Part shown: piece after piece, positions 6,358 to 12,918 of the stretch | Layout: each line of letters begins with the position of its first letter | Numbering within the stretch: position 1 is the first letter of the stretch | Source: an uncultured Clostridia bacterium | GTDB lineage: Bacteria; Bacillota; Clostridia; Oscillospirales; Ruminococcaceae | NCBI GenBank assembly: GCA_938014915.1 | Contig: CALLQQ010000051.1 | Span: 1 to 12,918 of the forward strand | DNA length: 12,918 nt | Direction of reading: 5' to 3' | Position numbers and translations under genes: made by a program | The notes under the pieces: generated by a model | The model's database searches: none | Told to the model about the DNA's origin: nothing | The model's input: the letters and a program-made list of their open reading frames with translations, nothing else

Positions 6358-8826
6358 ATGAGTGAAAAAAATAAAAAAGATAGAGCCCCAAATACTAAGA
6401 AGTCGTCAAAGATGGCGTTGCCTACATTGGCATTGAGGGGACTTGTAATATATCCTGGCATGATTCTTCATTTCGACGTAGGCAGGGAGAAGTCAATTCT
6501 TGCGTTAAAGGCTGCGTCGGACGGGAATAAGAAAATTTTCCTAGTTACGCAAAAGGATATTGGAATGTCGGAACCCGATGCTCAAGACGTTTATAAAGTC
6601 GGGGTAGTGGCGGAGGTTCGCCAATTATTAAAGACTCCCGACGATATCACAAGAGTTTTGGTAGAGGGAATTTACAAGGCGAAAGTAGTAGATGTTATTG
6701 ATACTGAGCCGTATTTTGAATTTGAGGTTGAGGAGTTAGCCGATTCGGAGCATAAAGAGAAAGATAGCAATGCTATAATTGCAAGTGTCCGTACTCTTAA
6801 AAACATATTCGAGAAATACGGCTATGTTTCTCCTAAAATGCCAAAGGAATTGCTGAATTCTGTTCTAGCAGAAGATGATTGGAAAAAGATATTCGACAGT
6901 ATTGTCTTTAATATCATGCTGCCGGTAGAAGAAAAGCAAAAACTGCTTGAAATCACTAACCCCATTGGGAAATTAGATTATCTAATCAAGGTGTTATCGG
7001 ATGAAGTTAACATTCTTATGCTTGAAAAGGAAATTCATGAGCAAGTTAAAGGCAGATTAGAGAAGAACCAAAGGGATTACTACTTGCGTGAACAAATGCG
7101 TGTAATTTCATCACAATTGGGCGAGAGTGACAATTCGCAGGACGAGATATATGAATATCTTGAAAGAATAGAAGAACTTGATGTTTCTGACGAAGTCTTT
7201 GAGAAACTCTATAAAGAAACTGAAAAGCTGATGAAAATGCCACCGAATTCACATGAGGCGGCGCTAATACGTACATATTTAGATACTTGCCTTGATTTGC
7301 CGTGGAATACGCGCACTAAGGACAGGCTAGATCTTGATAAAGCTAAAAAGCAACTTGACCACGATCATTATGGATTACAAAAGGTTAAGGAGAGAATACT
7401 TGAGCTACTTGCGGTTAGGATGCTGAATCCCGATTCTAATGCGCAGATTATATGCCTTGTAGGACCGCCAGGTGTAGGGAAAACGTCGATCGCACGCTCT
7501 ATTGCCACTTCAATTGGTAAGAAGTATACAAGGATTTCCCTTGGTGGTGTACGTGATGAGTCCGATATTAGAGGGCATCGTAAAACATATATAGGTGCAA
7601 TGCCGGGCCGCATTATCAATGCTATGAAAGTCGTCGATAGTAAGAATCCTCTGATTCTGCTAGACGAGATTGACAAAATGAGCAGTGATTTCAGGGGCGA
7701 TCCAGCATCGGCAATGCTTGAAGTGCTTGATTCGGAGCAGAATACGGAATTCCGTGACCACTACATTGAAGTACCGTTCGATTTAAGTGAAGTGCTATTC
7801 TTAACAACAGCTAATACGACAAGCACGATACCAGCACCCTTACTTGACAGAATGGATGTTATCGAGCTTGGGAGCTATACACGTGAAGAAAAGTTCAATA
7901 TAGCCAAACGCCACCTAATCAAGAAACAACTTAAAAAGCATGGGCTCACAATGTCAAAAGCTAGAATAACCGATTCAGCAATATACAGCCTGATAGATGG
8001 ATATACTAGAGAAGCAGGCGTGCGCTCACTAGAAAGGCAAATTGCCGCCCTATTGAGGAAGGCAGCTAAGGTTGTCGTTTCCGGCAAGCAAAAGAGCATT
8101 TCTTTCACCGCCAACAATATTGAAAAACATCTAGGACCTAAGAAATATCTTGATGATGAACTATCTAAAAATGATGAGATAGGTGCGGTGAATGGACTTG
8201 CATGGACTTCCGTCGGTGGGGTACTCATGCCGCTTGAAGTATTGGTGCTTGATGGTAGTGGTAAAATAGAACTCACAGGTAGTTTAGGCGATGTAATGAA
8301 AGAATCCGCTAAAATTGCTGTTAGCTATGCAAGAAGCGTTGCGAGGGAATACTGCATTGATGCGGATTTCTATAAAAATAAGGACATTCATATTCACGCA
8401 CCGGAGGGCGCAGTACCGAAGGATGGACCATCGGCAGGAATTGCATTAACTACTGCTATAATTTCAGCTTTATCGAATATCGCTATTAGGCGGGATATTG
8501 CCATGACGGGTGAAGTAACCCTGAGGGGGAAGGTTCTCCCGATCGGGGGTCTACGTGAGAAAGCAATGGCGGCATATAAATCCGGGGTAAAGAAAGTCAT
8601 AATTCCTAAAGGAAATGAAGCTGATTTAGCCGAAGTTGACGATATTGTTCGACAGAACATTGAATTCATATTAGTTGATGATGTTAAAACCGTGCTAGAA
8701 CTTGCATTAGTATCGCCGAATTTCTGTCTAAATAAGATGAATCGTGCAGATAGTATGCGTAAAGCACAGCTAGACGCCATCATTAAGCCCGTCACTGAAA
8801 AGGAAAACGCAACAGTCAACTCATAA
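6358..8826 (+). CDS. lon: ATP-dependent serine protease Lon (LonA type)
   Basis: An 822-residue cytosolic protease that degrades misfolded and regulatory proteins. The N-terminal substrate-binding domain starts with LPTLALRGLVIYPGM (21-35) and runs to about 205, followed by a helical linker. The AAA+ module has Walker A GPPGVGKT (369-376) and Walker B LILLDEID (432-439). The C-terminal protease domain has catalytic S692 in PKDGPSAG and K735 in GGLREKAM. No membrane segments are seen, so it is LonA rather than LonB. A lysine-rich N-terminal stretch of about 18 residues and some 35 residues after the usual end of the protease domain make it a little longer than the B. subtilis protein. ATG 6358 is placed 5 bases after AGGTGG (6347-6352). 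It is transcribed from its own promoter and probably continues into ysxC. Confidence 0.98.
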   Translation: MSEKNKKDRAPNTKKSSKMALPTLALRGLVIYPGMILHFDVGREKSILALKAASDGNKKIFLVTQKDIGMSEPDAQDVYKVGVVAEVRQLLKTPDDITRVLVEGIYKAKVVDVIDTEPYFEFEVEELADSEHKEKDSNAIIASVRTLKNIFEKYGYVSPKMPKELLNSVLAEDDWKKIFDSIVFNIMLPVEEKQKLLEITNPIGKLDYLIKVLSDEVNILMLEKEIHEQVKGRLEKNQRDYYLREQMRVISSQLGESDNSQDEIYEYLERIEELDVSDEVFEKLYKETEKLMKMPPNSHEAALIRTYLDTCLDLPWNTRTKDRLDLDKAKKQLDHDHYGLQKVKERILELLAVRMLNPDSNAQIICLVGPPGVGKTSIARSIATSIGKKYTRISLGGVRDESDIRGHRKTYIGAMPGRIINAMKVVDSKNPLILLDEIDKMSSDFRGDPASAMLEVLDSEQNTEFRDHYIEVPFDLSEVLFLTTANTTSTIPAPLLDRMDVIELGSYTREEKFNIAKRHLIKKQLKKHGLTMSKARITDSAIYSLIDGYTREAGVRSLERQIAALLRKAAKVVVSGKQKSISFTANNIEKHLGPKKYLDDELSKNDEIGAVNGLAWTSVGGVLMPLEVLVLDGSGKIELTGSLGDVMKESAKIAVSYARSVAREYCIDADFYKNKDIHIHAPEGAVPKDGPSAGIALTTAIISALSNIAIRRDIAMTGEVTLRGKVLPIGGLREKAMAAYKSGVKKVIIPKGNEADLAEVDDIVRQNIEFILVDDVKTVLELALVSPNFCLNKMNRADSMRKAQLDAIIKPVTEKENATVNS

Positions 8827-8849
8827 AATTAGAGAAAGGGAGAGGGCAA

Positions 8850-9449
8850 ATGAATTTTCATAATGCAGAATTCATTACATCATACGGTAAATACAATCAA
8901 ATTGACGAATCCGACAGACAGGAATTTGTCTTTGTCGGGCGCTCAAATGTGGGTAAATCGTCACTCATAAATAAGCTGCTTAACAGAAAATCACTTGCTA
9001 GGGTTAGCTCTGTTCCTGGAAAGACGGCAACAATCAACTTCTATTCGTTGGAACATATATATTTAGTTGACCTGCCCGGATATGGCTATGCTAAGGTATC
9101 CCGAAAGGAGAAATTACGCTGGTCTAAATTAATTGAAGGGTATCTTGATGACGATAGAGAGATTGGACTAGTATTCCAACTGATAGACTTTCGTCATCCC
9201 CCGACAAAAGATGATTTAGCGATGATAGAGTATCTGGTGGAGAGGGAACTCCCTTTCGTAATAATATTAACAAAGGTAGATAAACTTAAACCGAAGCGGC
9301 GGAATGCTCGGTGGACTTCATTGCAAGATGAAGTCCCGTATTCCGACCAAATTGAAATGATACCTTTCTCCTCCATAACGGGAGAGGGCGTAGAGCGAAT
9401 GAAAGAAATTATTGAGGAAATTGCAGTGCAATCTGATAACAATAACTAA
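8850..9449 (+). CDS. ysxC: Ribosome biogenesis GTP-binding protein YsxC/EngB
   Basis: A 199-residue GTPase of the EngB/YihA family, needed for late assembly of the large ribosomal subunit. All five G motifs are visible: G1 GRSNVGKS (30-37), G2 region GKTATINFY (57-65), G3 DLPGYG (74-79), G4 TKVD (141-144) and G5 SSITGEG (174-180). The length is that of the single-domain family. ATG 8850 is preceded by AAAGGGAGAGGG (8835-8846). The gene begins 23 bases after lon with no terminator between, so the two are co-transcribed; the lon-ysxC pair is conserved across Firmicutes. Confidence 0.97.
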   Translation: MNFHNAEFITSYGKYNQIDESDRQEFVFVGRSNVGKSSLINKLLNRKSLARVSSVPGKTATINFYSLEHIYLVDLPGYGYAKVSRKEKLRWSKLIEGYLDDDREIGLVFQLIDFRHPPTKDDLAMIEYLVERELPFVIILTKVDKLKPKRRNARWTSLQDEVPYSDQIEMIPFSSITGEGVERMKEIIEEIAVQSDNNN

Positions 9450-9480
9450 TATAGATAACAAGTGAAAAGAGGTATAGCCT

Positions 9481-10776
9481 ATGCTTATATCGGAGAATCT
9501 TAATGTAAATGAAAGAGGCAATCTAGAAATTGGTAATGTCGACACAATAGATTTAGTAAAAGAGTATAGCACACCGTTATATGTAATGGACGAGGATGTT
9601 ATAAGAAAAAATTGTCGTAGCTTTAAAGCATCTATTGAGAAGTTTTATGGTGATGGACTTGTATGCTATGCTAGTAAAACTTTCTGCTGTAAAGAGATGT
9701 GCCGCATCATAAACGATGAGGGGTTGGGACTTGATATATCATCGGGTGGCGAACTTTACACTGCCATGAGTGTGGATTTTCCAGCGCAAAAGCTTGTTTT
9801 TCATGGTAATAACAAGACGGAACAGGAATTGAAACTTGCCCTAAACTATGGTGTTGGGCGGATTGTGGTAGACAATTTTGACGAATTGTCACTGCTGAAT
9901 AGGCTTGCAAACGATCTAAATAAAACTGCGAACATCATGCTTAGAATTAAACCTGGAGTCGATTCCGATACGCACAACTACATCATGACAGGACAAGTCG
10001 ACAGCAAGTTCGGACTAGGGCTTGAAACGGGGGAAGCATTCGATGCGGCTAAACTAGCCATCGAATCGGAAAATATCAATTTAAAAGGCTTCCATTGCCA
10101 TATTGGTTCGCAGATATTCGACATAGAACCATTCGCATTAGCGGCGAAAGTGATGCTTGACTTTATTGCTAAAGTTAAAAAGGAATTGAATTATGAAATT
10201 TCCGACTTAAATCTTGGTGGAGGATTCGGCATTAGATATACACCCGAACAAATCCAACAGCCGAACGAAGCCTATATGGAGAGGGTTTCGGCGGTAGTTA
10301 AAGAAAAATGCAAGCAGCTTAACATAAAATTGCCATTCATTTTATTAGAACCTGGCCGCTCAATTGCCGGGCCGGCAGGAATTACTTTATATAAAGTCGG
10401 ATCGGTCAAGGAAATCCCCGAAATTAGAACATATGTATCCGTCGATGGTGGAATGACGGACAACCCTAGATATGCGCTTTACGGTGCTAAATACGATATG
10501 TTGATAGCAAATAAAGCAAATTCCCCAAAGGATAGGGAAGTTACCATAGCGGGGAAATGTTGCGAAAGTGGCGATCTTCTAGGGGAGAATGTGAAAATTC
10601 AGGATGTTGAAACGGGCGATATTTTAGCGGTTTTGGCAACGGGGGCATATAACTACTCAATGGCATCGAATTACAATCGAATACCGAGAGCGGCAGTCGT
10701 TATGGTATCGGGCGGTAAAACGAGGGTAATAGTAAAAAGAGAAAGCTACGAAGATCTAATCCGCAATGACATTTAA
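9481..10776 (+). CDS. lysA: Diaminopimelate decarboxylase
   Basis: This 431-residue fold-type III PLP enzyme decarboxylates meso-diaminopimelate to lysine, the final step of the pathway. PLP lysine K66 lies in CYASKTFCC. HCHIGSQ (205-211), GGGFG (246-250) and EPGR (290-293) form the cofactor and substrate site, and the CESGD motif (C361-D365) supplies the catalytic cysteine contributed by the partner subunit of the dimer. Length is typical. ATG 9481 follows AGAGGT (9468-9473) by 7 bases. It begins 31 bases after ysxC, too short for a lysine riboswitch or an obvious promoter, so it probably depends on the lon-ysxC transcript. No terminator hairpin follows; a new promoter starts about 20 bases beyond the stop. 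Confidence 0.97.
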   Translation: MLISENLNVNERGNLEIGNVDTIDLVKEYSTPLYVMDEDVIRKNCRSFKASIEKFYGDGLVCYASKTFCCKEMCRIINDEGLGLDISSGGELYTAMSVDFPAQKLVFHGNNKTEQELKLALNYGVGRIVVDNFDELSLLNRLANDLNKTANIMLRIKPGVDSDTHNYIMTGQVDSKFGLGLETGEAFDAAKLAIESENINLKGFHCHIGSQIFDIEPFALAAKVMLDFIAKVKKELNYEISDLNLGGGFGIRYTPEQIQQPNEAYMERVSAVVKEKCKQLNIKLPFILLEPGRSIAGPAGITLYKVGSVKEIPEIRTYVSVDGGMTDNPRYALYGAKYDMLIANKANSPKDREVTIAGKCCESGDLLGENVKIQDVETGDILAVLATGAYNYSMASNYNRIPRAAVVMVSGGKTRVIVKRESYEDLIRNDI

Positions 10777-10796
10777 TTACTTGAAATATACAACAA

Positions 10797-10825
10797 TTGA
10801 CTTTTGCGTTTTAGTGTGTTAAAAT
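10797..10825 (+). promoter_or_regulatory. Promoter for yerC-methyltransferase-hslO
   Basis: TTGACT (10797-10802) and TAAAAT (10820-10825) are spaced by 17 bases, with TG at 10817-10818 giving an extended -10. This is a strong housekeeping-type promoter starting about 20 bases after the lysA stop. The expected start is near 10832, giving a short leader to the TTG start at 10855. Confidence 0.83.
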
Positions 10826-10834
10826 ATATACACA
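10815..10834. repeat. Inverted repeat over the -10 box (candidate operator)
   Basis: TGTGT (10815-10819) and ACACA (10830-10834) are perfect inverted arms 10 bases apart, centred on the -10 box. Spacing and placement are those of a repressor operator. The immediately downstream gene encodes a TrpR-like DNA-binding protein, so autoregulation is a reasonable guess. The arms are only 5 bases, so chance similarity in A+T-rich DNA is possible. Confidence 0.42.
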
Positions 10835-10854
10835 TAACAATAGGAGGGATTTCA

Positions 10855-11145
10855 TTGACAAGTAAGCTTAAAGATGACAATTTGGACTATCTTTTTGAGG
10901 CAATTTTGTGTTTGGAAACCGTTGACGAGTGCTATAAGTTTTTTGAAGATTTATGCACGGTTCTAGAGCTAAAGTCAATTTCCCAACGCTTACAAGTAGC
11001 TAAAATGCTTAATGAGCGCAATGTTTATAGCGATATTGTAAATGAAACTAGTGCCAGCACGGCCACTATTAGCAGGGTAAATCGCACTCTTAATTATGGT
11101 AGTGACGGGTATAAGATTGTTTTTGAGAGGCTCAAGGATAAATGA
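10855..11145 (+). CDS. yerC: TrpR-related protein of the YerC/YecD family
   Basis: A 96-residue, mostly helical protein with the Trp-repressor fold. The helix-turn-helix lies at about residues 41-80, including KSISQRLQVAKML, NVYSDIVNETSASTATISRVNRT in part, and the LNYGSDGYK ending typical of YerC/YecD. The family's ligand and regulon are not well defined; it lacks any clear tie to tryptophan genes here. The start is the TTG at 10855, since AGGAGG (10842-10847) is 7 bases before it and the product then has the family length. Starting at the ATG at 10804 would put the start inside the promoter spacer. The stop overlaps the methyltransferase start (ATGA), so translation is coupled. It may regulate its own promoter, which is an inference. 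Confidence 0.9.
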   Translation: MTSKLKDDNLDYLFEAILCLETVDECYKFFEDLCTVLELKSISQRLQVAKMLNERNVYSDIVNETSASTATISRVNRTLNYGSDGYKIVFERLKDK

Positions 11146-11888
11146 GCGGCTACTTTGAATTCGCACGGTTTTATGACATTTTAACAAGCAATATACCTTA
11201 TAATGAACGTGCCGCATACTTTGATGCATTAATTAAGCGTCATAGCGGGAAAACAGGGGGTATATTGCTTGATTTAGCCTGCGGTACAGGTAGTATGAGC
11301 ATTGAAATGGAAAAGCTAGGATATGATGTAATCGGCGTAGATTCATCGCCGAATATGCTGACTGTTGCAACGTCTAAAAAAAGTGAAGATAGCAACATCA
11401 TCTACCTATGCCAAGATATGCGCAAACTTGATTTATTCGGCGGTGTCGACATAACAATTTGTGCCTTAGACGGATTCAATCACATTGTTGATGAAAGGGA
11501 TTTGGCAGATATTTTTAAAAGAATAAATATGTTTACGAATCCTGACGGCTTATTGATTTTCGATGTGAATACGATTTATAAACATCGGCAAATACTCGGC
11601 AATAACACATTCGTACAAGACTATGATGAAGTATATTGTGTGTGGAATAATAGCTTTAATGAAGAAGATTCCTCAGTGGAAATTAATCTTGACATATTTG
11701 AACATATAGACGGGTACTACTATCGTCATGAGGAAAATTTTAAAGAAAGAGCATATTCGCAGGAAATGCTTGATAGAATGCTTAAAAGTGCTGGATTTAC
11801 TGTAGAATATAGATATGACTTAGATTCATTTGAGCCAGTGCATGAAAGTAGTGAAAAAATTATTTATGTAGCAAGGAAAGAGAGTTGA
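11142..11888 (+). CDS. Class I SAM-dependent methyltransferase
   Basis: A 248-residue protein with a Rossmann-type methyltransferase domain. Motif I is LDLACGTG (43-50) and the acidic ribose-binding residue is D67 in VIGVDSSPNML. The adenine-contacting acidic residue is probably D92 in CQDMRKLD. ICALDGFNHI (about 105-115) is the post-motif strand. The C-terminal half is a separate alpha/beta cap with acidic and aromatic residues. The substrate cannot be read from the sequence; related small proteins are annotated only as methyltransferases. The ATG at 11142 overlaps the yerC stop by four bases, and GAGAGG and AAGGA just upstream may help initiation. hslO starts 6 bases after its stop, so the three genes form one unit. 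Confidence 0.88.
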   Translation: MSGYFEFARFYDILTSNIPYNERAAYFDALIKRHSGKTGGILLDLACGTGSMSIEMEKLGYDVIGVDSSPNMLTVATSKKSEDSNIIYLCQDMRKLDLFGGVDITICALDGFNHIVDERDLADIFKRINMFTNPDGLLIFDVNTIYKHRQILGNNTFVQDYDEVYCVWNNSFNEEDSSVEINLDIFEHIDGYYYRHEENFKERAYSQEMLDRMLKSAGFTVEYRYDLDSFEPVHESSEKIIYVARKES

Positions 11889-11894
11889 AATTAG

Positions 11895-12776
11895 ATGGGT
11901 AGAATTGTAAGGACATTATCCACCGATGGTTCTATATTAGCAATTGGAATTGACACTACCGATGTTGTCGCTAGGGCTGAGCAGATTCACAAAACATCGG
12001 CGGTAGTTACAGCCGCTTTAGGGCGAATGTTAACGGCTGCGTCAATGATGGGTTCATTGCTTAAGGGTGATAAAGATACATTAACGTTAAGAATTAATGG
12101 AAAGGGCGCAACGGGGACAGTTGCCGCAGTTAGTGATAGCAGGGGCAATGTAAAAGGCTATGCAGTCAATAGCGTCGTTGAAATTCCTCTGAGCAGTAAA
12201 GGCAAACTTGATGTTGGTGGAGCGGTGGGTACCGATGGAGCGCTCACTGTAATAAAAGACCTAGGATTAAAAGAACCGTATGTAGGACAGGTGCCGATAG
12301 TATCGGGCGAAATCGCAGAAGATATAACTAGTTATTATGCAGTTAGCGAACAAATCCCGACAGTATGCAGCTTGGGCGTGTTGGTCAACCCCGATTTAAC
12401 AGTTCGCTCGGCGGGTGGATTTTTAGTGCAATTACTCCCATTCGCTGATGAGTCATATATAGATATAATTGAGAAGAACATTGAAACAATTCCCTCCGCA
12501 ACGCAGATGATTGATAGCGGTATGTCACCGGAGGAAATAGCATTAAAAGCACTTGAGGGTATTGAGGCCAATGTTCTAGACAGTTGGGATATTGCATATA
12601 AATGTGACTGTGATAGGAATCGTGTGGAAAAGGCCCTCATCAGTATTGGTGCAGAGGAATTGGAGGATATGGCACGACAACCAGATGCAACTAAAGTAGA
12701 ATGCCACTTCTGCGACAACAAATACAGTTTTACATCGGAGGAGATAAAAAAACTGTTGAAATCGGCGAAGTCATAA
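11895..12776 (+). CDS. hslO: Redox-regulated chaperone Hsp33
   Basis: A 293-residue holding chaperone switched on by oxidation. The N-terminal domain (about 1-180) starts with the usual IVRTLSTDGSILAIGIDTTD stretch. The C-terminal zinc switch has C237 and C239 (CDC) plus C270 and C273 (CHFC). These four cysteines bind zinc when reduced and form disulfides when oxidised by hypochlorite or peroxide plus heat. All four are present, so the redox switch looks intact. Length is normal for the family. ATG 11895 follows GAGAG (11880-11884) at a rather long spacing of 10 bases and is 6 bases after the methyltransferase stop, so coupling likely helps. No clear terminator follows before the tRNA promoter. 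Confidence 0.97.
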   Translation: MGRIVRTLSTDGSILAIGIDTTDVVARAEQIHKTSAVVTAALGRMLTAASMMGSLLKGDKDTLTLRINGKGATGTVAAVSDSRGNVKGYAVNSVVEIPLSSKGKLDVGGAVGTDGALTVIKDLGLKEPYVGQVPIVSGEIAEDITSYYAVSEQIPTVCSLGVLVNPDLTVRSAGGFLVQLLPFADESYIDIIEKNIETIPSATQMIDSGMSPEEIALKALEGIEANVLDSWDIAYKCDCDRNRVEKALISIGAEELEDMARQPDATKVECHFCDNKYSFTSEEIKKLLKSAKS

Positions 12777-12803
12777 ATATTTATCTAAAATCGATAATAT
12801 CGG

Positions 12804-12832
12804 TTGACAAAGAGCACATTATCATGTATAAT
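12804..12832 (+). promoter_or_regulatory. Consensus promoter for tRNA-Val
   Basis: TTGACA (12804-12809) and TATAAT (12827-12832) are exact consensus hexamers with a 17-base spacer. Transcription should start near 12839, about 25 bases before the tRNA. A short palindrome, CGATA-A-TATCG (12792-12802), touches the -35 box. This fits a strong stable-RNA promoter. Confidence 0.92.
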
Positions 12833-12838
12833 AAATAA

Positions 12839-12857
12839 GCATCCTCAATCGGGATGC
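12839..12857 (+). other. Leader hairpin in front of tRNA-Val
   Basis: GCATCC (12839-12844) pairs perfectly with GGATGC (12852-12857) across a 7-base loop. It starts at the predicted first transcribed base and ends 6 bases before the mature tRNA. It has no T-run of terminator length (ACATTT follows). It may help fold the leader or guide 5' processing; this is inferred from position only. Confidence 0.55.
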
Positions 12858-12863
12858 ACATTT

Positions 12864-12918
12864 GGGAGCATAGCTCAGCTGGGAGAGCACCTGCCTTACA
12901 AGCAGGGGGTCATAGGTT
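12864..12918 (+). tRNA. tRNA-Val (anticodon UAC), 3' end cut by window
   Basis: The acceptor strand is GGGAGCA (12864-12870). The D arm is GCTC/GAGC (12873-12876 with 12885-12888). The anticodon arm is CCTGC/GCAGG (12890-12894 with 12902-12906), with loop CTTACAA. Anticodon TAC at 12897-12899 reads valine codons. The variable loop and first T-stem bases (ATAGGTT) are present; the rest lies beyond the window. Confidence 0.95.

Noticed and set aside
8394..8819. Long open frame of 141 codons on the minus strand inside lon
   Set aside because: It lies wholly antisense to the conserved Lon protease domain, shows no recognisable motif and has low-complexity Ser/Ala composition typical of a shadow frame. 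The same holds for the antisense frames at 7875-8276, 7368-7676 and 12335-12721.
9450..9480. Possible lysine riboswitch before lysA
   Set aside because: The gap is only 31 bases and contains just the ribosome binding site, far too short for an L box.
1..12918. CRISPR arrays, insertion sequences, prophage or defence genes
   Set aside because: No regularly spaced repeats, transposase, integrase or nuclease cassette was seen; the coding capacity is filled by core genes in a conserved order.

Overview
The window is a stretch of conserved core genes from a low-GC Gram-positive bacterium. It is most likely an anaerobic member of the Clostridia. The evidence is an A+T-rich composition (roughly 40 % G+C by eye), strong AGGAGG-type ribosome binding sites, two TTG starts, a DUF1540 cysteine-rich protein, a TrpR-like YerC/YecD protein, and the gene order tig-clpP-clpX-lon-ysxC. 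No transposase, integrase, phage gene, CRISPR array or toxin-antitoxin pair is visible. The genus cannot be named from the sequence alone.

Layout, left to right. Bases 1-144 hold the 3' end of a YraN-family (UPF0102) gene, followed closely by threonine synthase (thrC). Between thrC and a small convergent minus-strand DUF1540 gene lie two hairpins, one acting as a terminator in each direction. A metallophosphoesterase gene with a TTG start diverges from the DUF1540 gene. After a double promoter comes a proteostasis operon: trigger factor (tig), ClpP protease (clpP) and ClpX unfoldase (clpX), closed by a perfect GC-rich terminator. The 270-300 base gap that follows carries no convincing gene. 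It ends in a near-consensus promoter and an inverted repeat in the lon leader. Then come lon protease, the ribosome-assembly GTPase ysxC (engB) and diaminopimelate decarboxylase (lysA), with gaps of 23 and 31 bases and no terminator.

A new extended -10 promoter then drives a compact group: a TrpR-like regulator (yerC/yecD), a class I methyltransferase overlapping it by ATGA, and the redox chaperone Hsp33 (hslO). A consensus promoter with a short leader hairpin introduces a tRNA-Val(UAC) gene that is cut off by the window end.

Functionally the centre is protein quality control: folding of nascent chains (tig), regulated proteolysis (clpPX, lon) and oxidative-stress holding (hslO). Ribosome biogenesis (ysxC) and aspartate-family amino acid synthesis (thrC, lysA) are interspersed. 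I see no strong case for a new defence or mobile system. The observations most worth a second look are regulatory: three CGATAG half-sites in the lon leader, an inverted repeat over the -10 of the yerC-methyltransferase-hslO promoter, and the absence of CtsR- or HrcA-type operators in front of tig-clpPX and lon.
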